Below, piece after piece: positions 16,384 to 24,550 of a DNA stretch of 64,000 nucleotides. The stretch lies in contig JAPDDQ010000029.1 in NCBI GenBank assembly GCA_027587225.1, positions 1-64,000 of the forward strand, given 5' to 3'. Source of the DNA: Solirubrobacter taibaiensis. Lineage in GTDB: Bacteria > Actinomycetota > Thermoleophilia > Solirubrobacterales > Solirubrobacteraceae. The notes under the pieces are model-generated. The model was not told the origin of the DNA. It searched no databases and worked only from the letters and a program-made list of their open reading frames with translations. The position numbers were made by a program, and so were the translations under genes. The first letter of the stretch is position 1; every line of letters starts with the position of its first letter.

Positions 16384-16390
16384 GCCCACG

Positions 16391-17365
16391 TCAGCGCAGG
16401 ACGCTGTCGGCGATTGCCGGTTTTCCCGCCCCGAGGAAGAATATTCCGGGCAGACCGCGCGTCTCGAAACCCCCGCTGAGGTTGTCTTCGAGGCGGCTGC
16501 GGGTGATCGCGAGCGTGCCGGTCCGGTCGTTGCTGACGAAGAAGATCGCGCCGCCGCCCTCGCGAGCGTAGTTCTCCCCCATCCGCGTGTCGACGAGCTT
16601 GAGCGTAAAGCGGTTGCCGTCGGTGTAGATCGCGCCGCCGCTGCCGCCGCCCGGCGTGCCGTCGCGGGCGGGGTTCGCGCCGCGCCCGATCGCCCGGTTG
16701 GCCGTGAACTCGCTCCGCGTGATCGTCCAGGACACGCCGATGCTGCTCAGCGCGCCCCCGTTGCTGCAGACGTTGCGCGAGAAGCGACTGCCCGTCACCT
16801 GCACCGCCCGTCCGCGGTACTGGGACAACGCGCGGACCGCTCCGCCGCCGATGTCCGGCCCGTTCCCGTCGCAGCGGTTGATGGAGAACGTCGAGCGCAG
16901 GATCCGCAATCGGCCGCCGCGGGCGAAGATCGCGCCGCCACCGCCGCCGTCGAACGTCTCGCCGGTGGCGTTCCCGCGCTCGAACTTGATGTCCCGGACG
17001 GTCAGGCGCGGGGTGGACTGGTCCTGGCAGTGCGAGGTGGTGAACTTCTGCGCCGGATCGCAGGTGTTCATGTAGAGGATCCGCCGCTTGCCGCCGCCGC
17101 TGAGCGTGACCCGGCCGCCGCCGTCGAGCAGGACCTCACGGCTCGTGTTGACCACCTTCGCCGTCTTGCGCAGCGTGATCGTGACGGGCTTCGGTCCGCA
17201 GTCGAAGCGGATGTGGCCGCCGGCCCGGACCGCCGCGACCACCGCGGCCGACGTGCAGCTGCGCGCCGTGCCGTTCCCGACGACGCGGGCGGACGCCGTC
17301 CCACCGGACAAGACCCAGCACGTCGCCGCCACGGCCGAACCGGCGATGAGTTTCGGTGGCACCAT
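16391..17365 (-). CDS. secreted right-handed beta-helix protein
   Basis: A 324-residue protein with an N-terminal signal peptide (MVPPKLIAGSAVAATCWVL...TASA). After a disulfide-prone region (C...C) it shows the repetitive GGAIF, SRFSRNVC, SNGGALSS, GGSGGAIYTDGNRF and GGGAIFFVSNDRTG coils of polymorphic outer-membrane-like parallel beta-helix proteins. Such proteins are often polysaccharide-active or adhesive; none of the known catalytic residues is obvious. I chose the ATG at 17365 because GGAG lies 9 nt upstream; longer starts (17380, 17392) overlap the divergent gene. Confidence 0.78.
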   Translation of the reverse strand: MVPPKLIAGSAVAATCWVLSGGTASARVVGNGTARSCTSAAVVAAVRAGGHIRFDCGPKPVTITLRKTAKVVNTSREVLLDGGGRVTLSGGGKRRILYMNTCDPAQKFTTSHCQDQSTPRLTVRDIKFERGNATGETFDGGGGGAIFARGGRLRILRSTFSINRCDGNGPDIGGGAVRALSQYRGRAVQVTGSRFSRNVCSNGGALSSIGVSWTITRSEFTANRAIGRGANPARDGTPGGGSGGAIYTDGNRFTLKLVDTRMGENYAREGGGAIFFVSNDRTGTLAITRSRLEDNLSGGFETRGLPGIFFLGAGKPAIADSVLR

Positions 17366-17378
17366 TCGTCTCAGCTCC

Positions 17379-17951
17379 ATGTCCAACCTCATGGTCGACT
17401 TCATCATCTCGCTGGACGGGTACGGAGGCGCCGAAGGGTGGCCCGGCTTCTGGGGCATGGAGGGGCCCGAGTACCTCGCGTGGCTCGGGGAACCCGCCGA
17501 GGCCGAGCACGTCACGCTGATGGGCGCGACGACCTACCGGCTGATGCACGGGTTCGCCGTCGACATGCCCGACGATCCCGGCATGGCCGGCATGTCCGAG
17601 ATGCCGAAGGTGGTGTTCTCCTCGACACTCAAGGACCCGCTGGAGTGGGCCAACACCGAGCTGATCGACGGGGACGCGGTCGAGGCGGTGCGAGACATGA
17701 AGCGCCGTGAGACGCGACCCTTGCGCACGCTCGGCAGCGTGAGCCTGTGCCGGTCGCTCCTGGCCGCCGGCCTCGTGGACCGCTTCCGCGTGATCGTCTT
17801 CCCGGTCATCACCGGCGCCACCGGCAATGACCGCATCTTCGACGACTACCCCGACGTCCGCCTGGACCTCGTGCAGACGCGGCTGTTCGACGGCCGGCTT
17901 CAGCTGCTCGAGTACGCGCCGACGGTGCTGGAGGGACCGCCGGGCGCTTGA
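17379..17951 (+). CDS. dihydrofolate reductase / RibD C-terminal-domain family protein
   Basis: A 190-residue protein. NLMVDFIISLDGYGG is the N-terminal strand and S-L-D-G-Y motif of bacterial RibD-like reductases, and GATTYRLMHGFA and LGSVSLCRSLLAAGLVDRFRVIVFPVITG are conserved. It presumably binds NADPH; the substrate is unknown. The start is either 17379 or Met 17391. It diverges from the beta-helix gene by about 13 bp. A more distant paralogue is at 19950-20582. Confidence 0.83.
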   Translation: MSNLMVDFIISLDGYGGAEGWPGFWGMEGPEYLAWLGEPAEAEHVTLMGATTYRLMHGFAVDMPDDPGMAGMSEMPKVVFSSTLKDPLEWANTELIDGDAVEAVRDMKRRETRPLRTLGSVSLCRSLLAAGLVDRFRVIVFPVITGATGNDRIFDDYPDVRLDLVQTRLFDGRLQLLEYAPTVLEGPPGA

Positions 17952-17954
17952 CGG

Positions 17955-18416
17955 CTATCGGGCGGCGCGGCTGACCAACGTCGTGTCGTGCCGGATGAAC
18001 AGGAAGTTCTTGACCCCGTCGGCCGCGAACGTGTCCCACGTGATCGCGGTGGACGGGAACTTGCGGACGCGAGCGCGACCGTCGCGGTGGAGCTTGAGCG
18101 TGATCGTCTTGCGCTCACCGGGTTGCATCGTTCCGTACGAGCCTTCGGCGATCGTCACGATCCTCCGGGCCTTGCCCTTGCCCGGGACGACAGGACGGAG
18201 GGTCTGCAGGCGCACCGTCCCCGTGCACGGCACTTCGCCCAAGATGCAGGTGATCGGCACGCGGACCTGCTCTTGGCGGGTGACGACGACCTCGCCCTCG
18301 ACCGTTCCGGACCCTGGGGTCGGCAGGTCGGTCGGGGGCACCGGTGTCTGCGCGGAGGCAACGCCCACGACCCCCAGCGCGGTCGCGACCGTCAACGACA
18401 CGACTATCCCTCGCAT
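17955..18416 (-). CDS. secreted hypothetical protein
   Basis: A 153-residue protein whose first 22 residues (MRGIVVSLTVATALGVVGVASA) form a signal peptide. The mature part has a Pro-rich linker, two Cys (ITCILGEVPCTGTVRLQ) and an Ig-like pattern of strands ending in GERKTITLKLHRDGRARVRKF, a C-terminal pattern common in exported actinobacterial proteins. A ribosome site GGAGAGG precedes the ATG at 18416. No function is assigned. It converges with the RibD-like gene 3 bp apart. Confidence 0.68.
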   Translation of the reverse strand: MRGIVVSLTVATALGVVGVASAQTPVPPTDLPTPGSGTVEGEVVVTRQEQVRVPITCILGEVPCTGTVRLQTLRPVVPGKGKARRIVTIAEGSYGTMQPGERKTITLKLHRDGRARVRKFPSTAITWDTFAADGVKNFLFIRHDTTLVSRAAR

Positions 18417-18479
18417 CTTCACCTCTCCTGGATTGCTGACTGGACGCAATCTAGTCGCGCGAAGCCCGAATCGGACGTG

Positions 18480-19349
18480 TCAGAGCGCTTCGGCGGCCTC
18501 GACGAGGGCGGCCAGAAGCGCGGCGGTGGCGGGCGGGTCGGGCGGTTCGCCGTAGGTCGCCGCGTAGATGTGCCGTTTGGAGCCGGAGAGCTCGGTGGCG
18601 ACGACGCCTTCGATGTGGTGGGCGAGGAGCGCCAGGCCGGTCTGCGTCGCCACGCCGAGCCCGGCGGAGACCCACGCCTGCATCACGACCATGTCGTCGG
18701 AGCTGTAGCCGATCCGCGGATCGAACCCGGCGTCGGCGCACAGGGAGAGCAGGTGGCTGCGGCAGCGCTCGCAGCCGGCGATCCACGTCGCGTCGCGCAG
18801 GCTGGCCATCCCGCGCTCGGGCCGCGTCGACAGCACGTAGACCGGGTCGTCGAGCAGGTGATGCAGGCGCACACCGGTCGGTTCCGGCTCGGTCTCGTCG
18901 TAGCGGAAGATGACGGCGACCTCGATCTGGCCGGTGCGCAGCAACTCGAGCGCGTCGACCGGATGCGTGTCGGTCAGGCTGATCTCCAGGCCCGGATGCC
19001 GGTCCGCCAGCTTCGCCAGCGCCGCGGGCACGAGCGATCCGTTCGCCGAGGCGAAGCCCGCGAGACGCACGCGGCCCGCGTTCAGTCCGACGTGGGCGGA
19101 GAGCTCCGCGCCGGCGGCGTCGATGCGGCCGATGATCTCGGCCGCGCGGTCGGCGAGCAGCTGCCCGGCCGGGGTGAGCCGGATCCCGCGGCCGACGCGC
19201 TGCAGCAACTGCGCGCCGGTCTCGGCCTCGAGCCGTGCGAGGTGGTGCGTGACCGACGGCTGGGAGTAGTGCAGCTCCTTCGCCGCCGCGGTGACCGACC
19301 CGTGGCGCGCGACGGCGTCGATCACGCGCAGCCGGTTGACGTCGAGCAT
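18480..19349 (-). CDS. LysR-family transcriptional regulator
   Basis: A 289-residue protein. HGSVTAAAKELHYSQPSVTHHLARLEAETG is the helix-turn-helix, and RLTPAGQLLADRA follows. The effector domain from about residue 90 contains several Cys (AGCERCRSHLLSLCADAG), unusual for LysR and possibly relevant to a thiol or redox effector. It diverges from cysteine dioxygenase 75 bp away, so sulfur-amino-acid control is a reasonable inference. Confidence 0.87.
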   Translation of the reverse strand: MLDVNRLRVIDAVARHGSVTAAAKELHYSQPSVTHHLARLEAETGAQLLQRVGRGIRLTPAGQLLADRAAEIIGRIDAAGAELSAHVGLNAGRVRLAGFASANGSLVPAALAKLADRHPGLEISLTDTHPVDALELLRTGQIEVAVIFRYDETEPEPTGVRLHHLLDDPVYVLSTRPERGMASLRDATWIAGCERCRSHLLSLCADAGFDPRIGYSSDDMVVMQAWVSAGLGVATQTGLALLAHHIEGVVATELSGSKRHIYAATYGEPPDPPATAALLAALVEAAEAL

Positions 19350-19355
19350 TGATCA

Positions 19356-19361
19356 ACCCTA
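19356..19361 (-). promoter_or_regulatory. -10 hexamer TAGGGT (leaderless, LysR gene)
   Basis: TAGGGT on the minus strand ends 6 nt before the ATG at 19349. Confidence 0.45.
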
Positions 19362-19424
19362 TCTATGAGTCAGCACGAAAGTTGGCATTGGACGTATGAG
19401 CGGATCGGCCGCAAGCTGGAAGGC

Positions 19425-19937
19425 ATGACCGCGACCCAGATTCGCCCCGCCGCACGGCTGAACTCGCTCGTCGCCGGCATCCGCACCGCCGTCGACCAGC
19501 ACGCCGACTGGTCCGAGACCGCGCAGCTCGTCGCCGACCAGCTGCAGCGGCACCTCCCCGGCCCGGACGTGCTGACCGCGGAGCAGCAACTCGGCTCGCC
19601 CGACGAATACGTCGGCCACACGCTGCACGTCGAGCCCGACGGCTCGTTCTCGATCGTCGCGCTGGTGTGGCGGCCCGGGCAGATCACCCGCATCCACGAC
19701 CACGTCACCTGGTGCGTGTTCGGGGTCGTCCAGGGCGTCGAGCACGAGGAGCTGTTCGAGGACGATCTGAATCTTGTCGGCCGCAGCGAGAACCACGTCG
19801 GCGACGTCAGCGGCTTCGCGCCGCCCGGTGACATCCACCGGGTGCACAACACCGGCGACGAGACCGCGATCTCGATCCACGTCTACGGCACCGACGTCAC
19901 CCGCGTGGGCTCCAGCGCCCGGCGCTACTACGACTGA
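19425..19937 (+). CDS. cysteine dioxygenase type I family protein
   Basis: A 170-residue cupin. RIHDHVTWCVFGVVQG gives two iron-ligand His (91 and 93) and GDIHRVHN gives the third (His138 or 141); ISIHVYG is the conserved C-terminal strand. The pattern fits thiol dioxygenases (cysteine or 3-mercaptopropionate), which oxidise a thiol to a sulfinate with O2 and Fe(II). The ATG at 19425 is preceded by GGAAGG; an earlier in-frame ATG lies at 19365. The divergent Cys-rich LysR is the likely regulator, and a RibD-like reductase follows after 12 bp. Confidence 0.85.
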   Translation: MTATQIRPAARLNSLVAGIRTAVDQHADWSETAQLVADQLQRHLPGPDVLTAEQQLGSPDEYVGHTLHVEPDGSFSIVALVWRPGQITRIHDHVTWCVFGVVQGVEHEELFEDDLNLVGRSENHVGDVSGFAPPGDIHRVHNTGDETAISIHVYGTDVTRVGSSARRYYD

Positions 19938-19949
19938 GAGGGACCGACC

Positions 19950-20582
19950 ATGTCACTCGTCTACGTGCACTTCTTCTCCGTCTCACTCGACGGCTTCGGC
20001 ACCGGTGAGGGCCAGACCAAGGACCTGCACTTCGGTCATGCCGGGGAGCGCCTGCACCAATGGATGTTCAAGACCCGTGCGTGGAAGGCGGGCGGCAGCG
20101 CCGGCATCGATGACGTCTTCATGCAGCGCCACGATCAGGGGATCGGCGCCGAGATCATGGGTGCGGGGAAGTTCGGCCACCCCGGGTGGGAGGACGACCC
20201 GGACTGGAAGGGCGCGTGGGGACCCAACCCACCGTTCCACACGCCCGTGTTCGTCCTCACCCATCACACGCGCCCGGCGATCGAGATGGAAGGCGGCACC
20301 ACCTTCCACTTCCTCGACGCTGCACCGGCCGAGGCGCTCGAGACGGCCCGCGCCGCCGCCGGCGGCCAGGACATCCGCATCGGCGGAGGCCCCACCGTGA
20401 TCCGCGACTTCCTGGCGGCCGGGCTCATCGACCACGCCCACATCGTGGTCGTCCCGATCCTGCTCGGGCGCGGCGTGCGGCTGTGGGACGGTCTGGAGGG
20501 CCTTGAAGAGCGCTACGCCATCGAGAGCGTCGTCTCACCCAGCGGCGTCACGCACGTCACGCTCAGCCGCCGCAGTCAGTGA
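19950..20582 (+). CDS. dihydrofolate reductase / RibD C-terminal-domain family protein
   Basis: A 210-residue protein. VHFFSVSLDGFGTGEG is the family N-terminus, EIMGAGKFGHPGW the active-site loop, VFVLTHH and DIRIGGGPTVIRDFLAAGLIDHAHIVVVPILLGRG the conserved NADPH and core segments. The substrate is unknown. It lies 12 bp behind cysteine dioxygenase and is probably in the same transcript. Confidence 0.85.
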   Translation: MSLVYVHFFSVSLDGFGTGEGQTKDLHFGHAGERLHQWMFKTRAWKAGGSAGIDDVFMQRHDQGIGAEIMGAGKFGHPGWEDDPDWKGAWGPNPPFHTPVFVLTHHTRPAIEMEGGTTFHFLDAAPAEALETARAAAGGQDIRIGGGPTVIRDFLAAGLIDHAHIVVVPILLGRGVRLWDGLEGLEERYAIESVVSPSGVTHVTLSRRSQ

Positions 20583-20657
20583 TCGCGCCGTCGTAGCCGC
20601 GACTCGCCCACGCCACAGGTCAGCACGAATGACTGGCTCACAGACGCTCCGGGGTGT

Positions 20658-20663
20658 AGCATC
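20658..20663 (+). promoter_or_regulatory. possible -10 hexamer TAGCAT (STAS gene)
   Basis: TAGCAT lies about 118 nt upstream of the STAS start in a 198-bp intergenic region. The long leader has no structure I recognise. Confidence 0.3.
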
Positions 20664-20780
20664 GGTCACTCGTCCGGCCTCAGATCTCGGCGGACGACCG
20701 CAGTACCGGCTCTAACCACTCGGCCGGTGATCGGGGGCGGACGGAACGGCCCTACGAACACAGGCCGAGGAGCTGAGCTC

Positions 20781-21197
20781 ATGCGTCATCTGTTCTTGTT
20801 GCCGGACCCGCGCGGCGCAGGCGAGCCGCACTCCAGCGCCTTCGCCCCGGAGCTGCACTTTTCCTGTGCGCGGATCGACGGCGGTGATGACGACGTCCGC
20901 CTGATCGTCTTCGGGGAGATCGACCTGGCCACGGCGGGCGAGCTCGCCCGGGAGCTGTGTCAAGCGCAAGCCGACGCGCACACGGTCACGCTCGACCTGC
21001 GCCGGCTGCTCTTCATCGACTGCAGCGGCCTCGCCGTGCTGGCGGCGGCCGCTGAGCGCGCCAGCGCGGGCGGGGATCGCTTCCGCGTCGTGCGCGGGCC
21101 TCCGGTCGTCGATCGCGTCTTTACCCTCACCGGCCTCGAGCACCGCTTCGAGATGACCTCAGGGACTGCGGACCCAGGCTCGGTGCAAGCCCTTTAG
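20781..21197 (+). CDS. STAS-domain anti-sigma factor antagonist
   Basis: A 138-residue protein. LIVFGEIDLATAGELAREL and TVTLDLRRLLFIDCSGLAVLAAA form the STAS fold, with the phosphorylatable Ser82 in D-C-S-G-L. Such proteins bind anti-sigma kinases when unphosphorylated and so release sigma factors. No anti-sigma gene is nearby, so the partner is elsewhere. The ribosome site GAGGAGCTGAG precedes the ATG. An ANTAR regulator follows 21 bp downstream, consistent with a general stress or light signalling operon. Confidence 0.86.
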   Translation: MRHLFLLPDPRGAGEPHSSAFAPELHFSCARIDGGDDDVRLIVFGEIDLATAGELARELCQAQADAHTVTLDLRRLLFIDCSGLAVLAAAAERASAGGDRFRVVRGPPVVDRVFTLTGLEHRFEMTSGTADPGSVQAL

Positions 21198-21218
21198 ACT
21201 CCGCTCGGCGAAGCCTCG

Positions 21219-21806
21219 ATGAGTTACCGCGAAACCGATCATCTGCGCGTGCTGATCGCCAACGAGCGCAAGGATCGTCTGGCCCTGGTCGCGCCGATCG
21301 TCGTCGGCCTGGGTCACGAGGTGATCGCACGCGAGATCGAGGTCAGCGAGGTCGGCGCGGTCACCGCCAGAGAACGGCCCGACGTGGCGCTCGTCGGACT
21401 CGGGGAGAGCTCCCAGCACGCGCTCGAACTGATCGACCGGATCGTGCATGAAGCCGCGTGCCCGGTGATCGTCCTCCTCCACACGCGCGATCCGGCGTTC
21501 ATCAAGGAAGCGTCCAAGCGCGGCGTCTTCGCCCATGTCAACGACGCCGACGTCGAGGACTGGCAAAGCTCGATCGACATCGTCCTGCGCCGCTTCGCCG
21601 AGTATCACGACCTCGAAGGCGCGTTCGGACGCCGCGCCGTGATCGAACGGGCCAAGGGCGTCCTGATGGAACGCCACGCCATCGACGAGACCGAGGCGTT
21701 CAGCATGCTGCGTGAGCACTCGCGCACCGCGAACCGCAAGCTGATCGATCTTGCCACGGCGATCGTCGACGGCCACCGCTTGCTCCCACAACAGCCGCGG
21801 CGCTGA
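21219..21806 (+). CDS. ANTAR-domain response regulator (RNA-binding antiterminator)
   Basis: A 195-residue protein with a receiver-like domain at about 8-125 and an ANTAR three-helix domain at about 130-190 (RRAVIERAKGVLMERHAIDETEAFSMLREHSRTANRKLIDLA). ANTAR proteins bind paired RNA hairpins to prevent termination. The receiver reads RPDVALVGLGESS where the phospho-Asp normally stands, so Asp phosphorylation is doubtful. It follows the STAS gene closely. No obvious ANTAR twin-hairpin target is visible nearby. Confidence 0.86.
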   Translation: MSYRETDHLRVLIANERKDRLALVAPIVVGLGHEVIAREIEVSEVGAVTARERPDVALVGLGESSQHALELIDRIVHEAACPVIVLLHTRDPAFIKEASKRGVFAHVNDADVEDWQSSIDIVLRRFAEYHDLEGAFGRRAVIERAKGVLMERHAIDETEAFSMLREHSRTANRKLIDLATAIVDGHRLLPQQPRR

Positions 21807-21814
21807 AGGCCCGT

Positions 21815-21831
21815 GCGCCCCGAACGGGCGC
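21815..21831 (+). terminator. hairpin after the ANTAR gene
   Basis: gcgccc-cgaac-gggcgc forms a 6-bp perfect stem 9 bp after the stop. No T-run follows, so it is only a candidate terminator. Confidence 0.35.
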
Positions 21832-21937
21832 TGGGATCATCCCCGCGAGCGAGTACTCAGACTGAGCGCCTGTCTCGCCTGCGCCAGTCAGGGTCAACAA
21901 GCTCATTGGCTCGGAGCGAATCGACTCGCAGACCAAC

Positions 21938-23065
21938 CTACATCGATCGGGCGCGGCTGGCTTTGACTTGGTAGAGAGCGACATCGGCGCGGGCGACGAG
22001 CGACTCGAGGGTGTCGTCGCGATCGAGCTCCGCGAGCCCGGCGCTGATCGACGCTCCTGCTCGCAGGCTGGCGAGGGTCCTCTGGATCTCGGCCACGCGT
22101 TCGGCCGCGACTTCGGCGGTCACGTCAGACAGTGCGCAGACGAACTCGTCGCCACCCCAGCGCACGGTCAGGTCGTAGCCACGCATGGTCGAGGTGATGG
22201 CGGTGCCGACGGAGCGCAGGAGCGCATCGCCGGCGACGTGCCCCCGCGTGTCGTTGACAGCTTTGAGTGCGTCCACGTCCAGCACCACGAGGATCAGCCC
22301 CTGGCGCATCCTGCGGGCCCGGGCGATCTCGTGCGTCAACGCCAGCTCGCCGGTACCGCGCCGGAAGACGCCGGTGAGCTCGTCCAGGCCGGCCGAGTCA
22401 CGATCCTCGGCGGCGCGCTCGCGGTCGGTTGCCGCGGCGTCGCGGTCGGCGGCCGCCGCAGCGCGTTCCTGTGCCGCTCGTTTGCGTACGACGGCACCAG
22501 AGATCCGGAGGGCTCGCAACGGGGCGATGATGTCGTCGCCGATGCCGGCAGCGAGTGACTGCCGCTCACGGATCTCGGCCGCTCGATCGCGAGCATCAGC
22601 GGTCGCGTCGCGCGCGGCGCCGACCCGATCACGCGCGGCGGCGACCAGATCCCTCGTCCGGGCCGCCTCGTCACGACGCTTCGCGGTGGCTGTGCGATCA
22701 ACGCTGATGTGGGCGCGAGCTTCCGAAGTCCTGGCTCGTTCCTTGGTCCCGGCTTCGCGCTCGGCGCGTGAGGTCTCGTGTGCCTCTCTGGTCACGTTCG
22801 GCGTCGCTGTGTGGGCGTGTTCCCAATCGGCGGCGGCCTGATCTCGATCCGAGGCGTGCTGATCGCGGTCGGCCAGCGCCTGATCGGAGTCTGAGGCTGC
22901 CTGGTCAGCGTCAGAGGCCGCCTGGTCGACTTCGGCGTGGGTGTGATCCAGGTCGGCGGCCGTCTGATCGCTGCTCTGCGTCGCCCGATCGCGGGCGTCC
23001 TGCCGGTCGGACTCCTTCGTCCGTGCGAGCGCGTCCTCGACGCGCCCGTCGTTCTCCGACCTCAT
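21938..23065 (-). CDS. GGDEF diguanylate cyclase with long heptad-repeat N-terminus
   Basis: A 375-residue protein (ATG 23065; GTG 23077 would add four residues). The first 215 residues are low-complexity heptads: D-Q or D-H recurs every seven residues for seven repeats near the N-terminus, then R-D every seven residues near the middle (RDLVAAA, RDRVGAA, RDATADA). They predict a long charged coiled coil. The C-terminal 160 residues form a GGDEF domain with RWGGDEFVCAL, so cyclase activity is expected. No membrane segment or known sensor domain is present. Confidence 0.85.
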   Translation of the reverse strand: MRSENDGRVEDALARTKESDRQDARDRATQSSDQTAADLDHTHAEVDQAASDADQAASDSDQALADRDQHASDRDQAAADWEHAHTATPNVTREAHETSRAEREAGTKERARTSEARAHISVDRTATAKRRDEAARTRDLVAAARDRVGAARDATADARDRAAEIRERQSLAAGIGDDIIAPLRALRISGAVVRKRAAQERAAAAADRDAAATDRERAAEDRDSAGLDELTGVFRRGTGELALTHEIARARRMRQGLILVVLDVDALKAVNDTRGHVAGDALLRSVGTAITSTMRGYDLTVRWGGDEFVCALSDVTAEVAAERVAEIQRTLASLRAGASISAGLAELDRDDTLESLVARADVALYQVKASRARSM

Positions 23066-23344
23066 CGCCGAACCCACGTGCGTCGACGCGAACCGACGCG
23101 ATCCACCGGGGCACGGAACGAACTCCGTGAACCCCGGATCTGTGACCCGATCAAGCTACGAAATGCTGGCACTGAGCACCTTCCGAACGCCGCGAGCCGG
23201 TTCAGAAGTCAGACCGACGCCGCCGGTGCTGCCCGGCGTCGCCATGCCATGCCCTCGTTACGACCACTCTATACAGCTTCGAGCACCTCACTGGTCCGGG
23301 AACCCACATTGCGACCTGTTCGGATCGTGCCGATCGCCGGCCCG

Positions 23345-24025
23345 TCAGAGCGAATGGTCGTACTTGTCGTGCCAGCCGCCCCAGGTGTAGGGCGGGGTCT
23401 GCGGCCAGCCGTCGGGGGAGTCCTCCCATGCCTCCTGGCGGCCGTATGCGGTGATGTCGAGGAAGTTCCAGGTCGACCCGAGCGCCTCGTCGCCACGGGC
23501 GTCGATGAAGTACGTGCGGTAGACCTCGTCGCCGTCGCGCAGGAACACGTTGGTGCCGTGCCACTCGGCGACGTCGTGGTCGGCGTCGAAGTCGTCGCGC
23601 AGCGTGTACCAGGGGAACTCCCAGCCCATGTGCTCGCGGTAGCGCTGCAGGTGCTCCTGCTCGCCGCGGCTGACGGCGACGAAGCGGGTGTCGCGTTCGC
23701 GCAGGTGCAGCAGGTTGCTCAGCTGGTCGGCGTACATCGAGCACCCGGGGCAGCCGCGCTCCGGGTAGACGTCCATGTCCGGGTCCATGAAGAACCGGTA
23801 CACGATGAGCTGGCGGCTGCCGTCGAAGAGGTCGAGCAGCGTCGCGTCCCCGCCGCCGGGCGCGGTGAAGCGGTAGTCCTGCTGCACGCGGATCATCGGC
23901 ATGCGACGGCGCTCGGCGGCAACGGCGTCGCGCGCACGGGTGTGGGCCTTCTCCTTCACCAGCAGCGCCTCGCGCGCGGCGCGCCACTGCTCAGGGGTGA
24001 CGATGTCAGGTTTGGCGGTGCTCAT
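23345..24025 (-). CDS. DUF899 thioredoxin-like-fold protein
   Basis: A 226-residue protein matching the DUF899 family: IVTPEQWRAAREALLVKEKAHTRARDAVAAERRRMPM at the N-terminus, FDGSRQLIVYRFFMD, and ERGCPGCSMYADQL with a C-x-x-C pair where thioredoxins have their active site, then NVFLRDGDEVYRTYF and the Trp-rich C-terminus. The biochemical role is unknown. The ATG at 24025 is preceded by GGAGG. The 280 bp between this gene's stop and the GGDEF start hold no gene. Confidence 0.85.
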   Translation of the reverse strand: MSTAKPDIVTPEQWRAAREALLVKEKAHTRARDAVAAERRRMPMIRVQQDYRFTAPGGGDATLLDLFDGSRQLIVYRFFMDPDMDVYPERGCPGCSMYADQLSNLLHLRERDTRFVAVSRGEQEHLQRYREHMGWEFPWYTLRDDFDADHDVAEWHGTNVFLRDGDEVYRTYFIDARGDEALGSTWNFLDITAYGRQEAWEDSPDGWPQTPPYTWGGWHDKYDHSL

Positions 24026-24107
24026 CGGGACCTCCGGGAACGTCTTGGGCCACGCGTATCGTGGCCCCTCACCTACAGAGCGGAGCCGATCGTCGCTGCT
24101 CGACATA

Positions 24108-24113
24108 TAGGAT
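24108..24113 (+). promoter_or_regulatory. -10 hexamer TAGGAT (leaderless, secreted protein)
   Basis: TAGGAT ends 7 nt before the ATG at 24121. Confidence 0.5.
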
Positions 24114-24120
24114 CTCGCGC

Positions 24121-24537
24121 ATGTTGGTTCGCCGTGCCCTGCTGTTCGCGTTGATCATCGCCTGCGTGCCCGTCCCGACGGCGCTCGCTCAGGCGCCGAA
24201 GGGCGACTGGACCTACGTGCGCAAGGACCCGTTCCGGCACTATGCGTGCCGCGACAAGGTCAAGGGCGAGTGGCTCGTCCGCACCGCGACCCCGTGGGGC
24301 GACAGGCGCGACGAGGTCGTCAAGAACGGCTTTGAGACCTACGCATCGCTCGCTCGCGGATCGGACGAGAACGTGGCTGACGAAGCGAACAGCAAGCACT
24401 GGAACGGCGGCTACGCGCGCACGGTCCTCCGCGACGCGCGGTTGACCGACCGGCTGTGGGTCCAGGTCGCGGCGTACGGGCCGCCCGCGCCGTGGACGAA
24501 CGGGTTCACCGTTCGCCGGCTCGAGCTCTGCCGCTGA
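24121..24537 (+). CDS. secreted hypothetical protein
   Basis: A 138-residue protein with a 24-residue signal peptide (MLVRRALLFALIIACVPVPTALA). The mature domain has two Cys (YACRDK and the C-terminal RRLELCR) that could form one disulfide tying the ends together, and conserved-looking WTYVRKDPFRHYAC and VWVQVAAYGPP-type strands. I do not recognise a family. An upstream in-frame ATG exists, but the TAGGAT hexamer supports this one. Confidence 0.65.
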   Translation: MLVRRALLFALIIACVPVPTALAQAPKGDWTYVRKDPFRHYACRDKVKGEWLVRTATPWGDRRDEVVKNGFETYASLARGSDENVADEANSKHWNGGYARTVLRDARLTDRLWVQVAAYGPPAPWTNGFTVRRLELCR

Positions 24538-24550
24538 CGCGACGTGCGCG

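Noticed and set aside
22830..22990. Possible CRISPR-like or tandem DNA repeat
   Set aside because: The periodicity is 21 bp and comes from protein heptads in the GGDEF protein; there are no spacer-like units.
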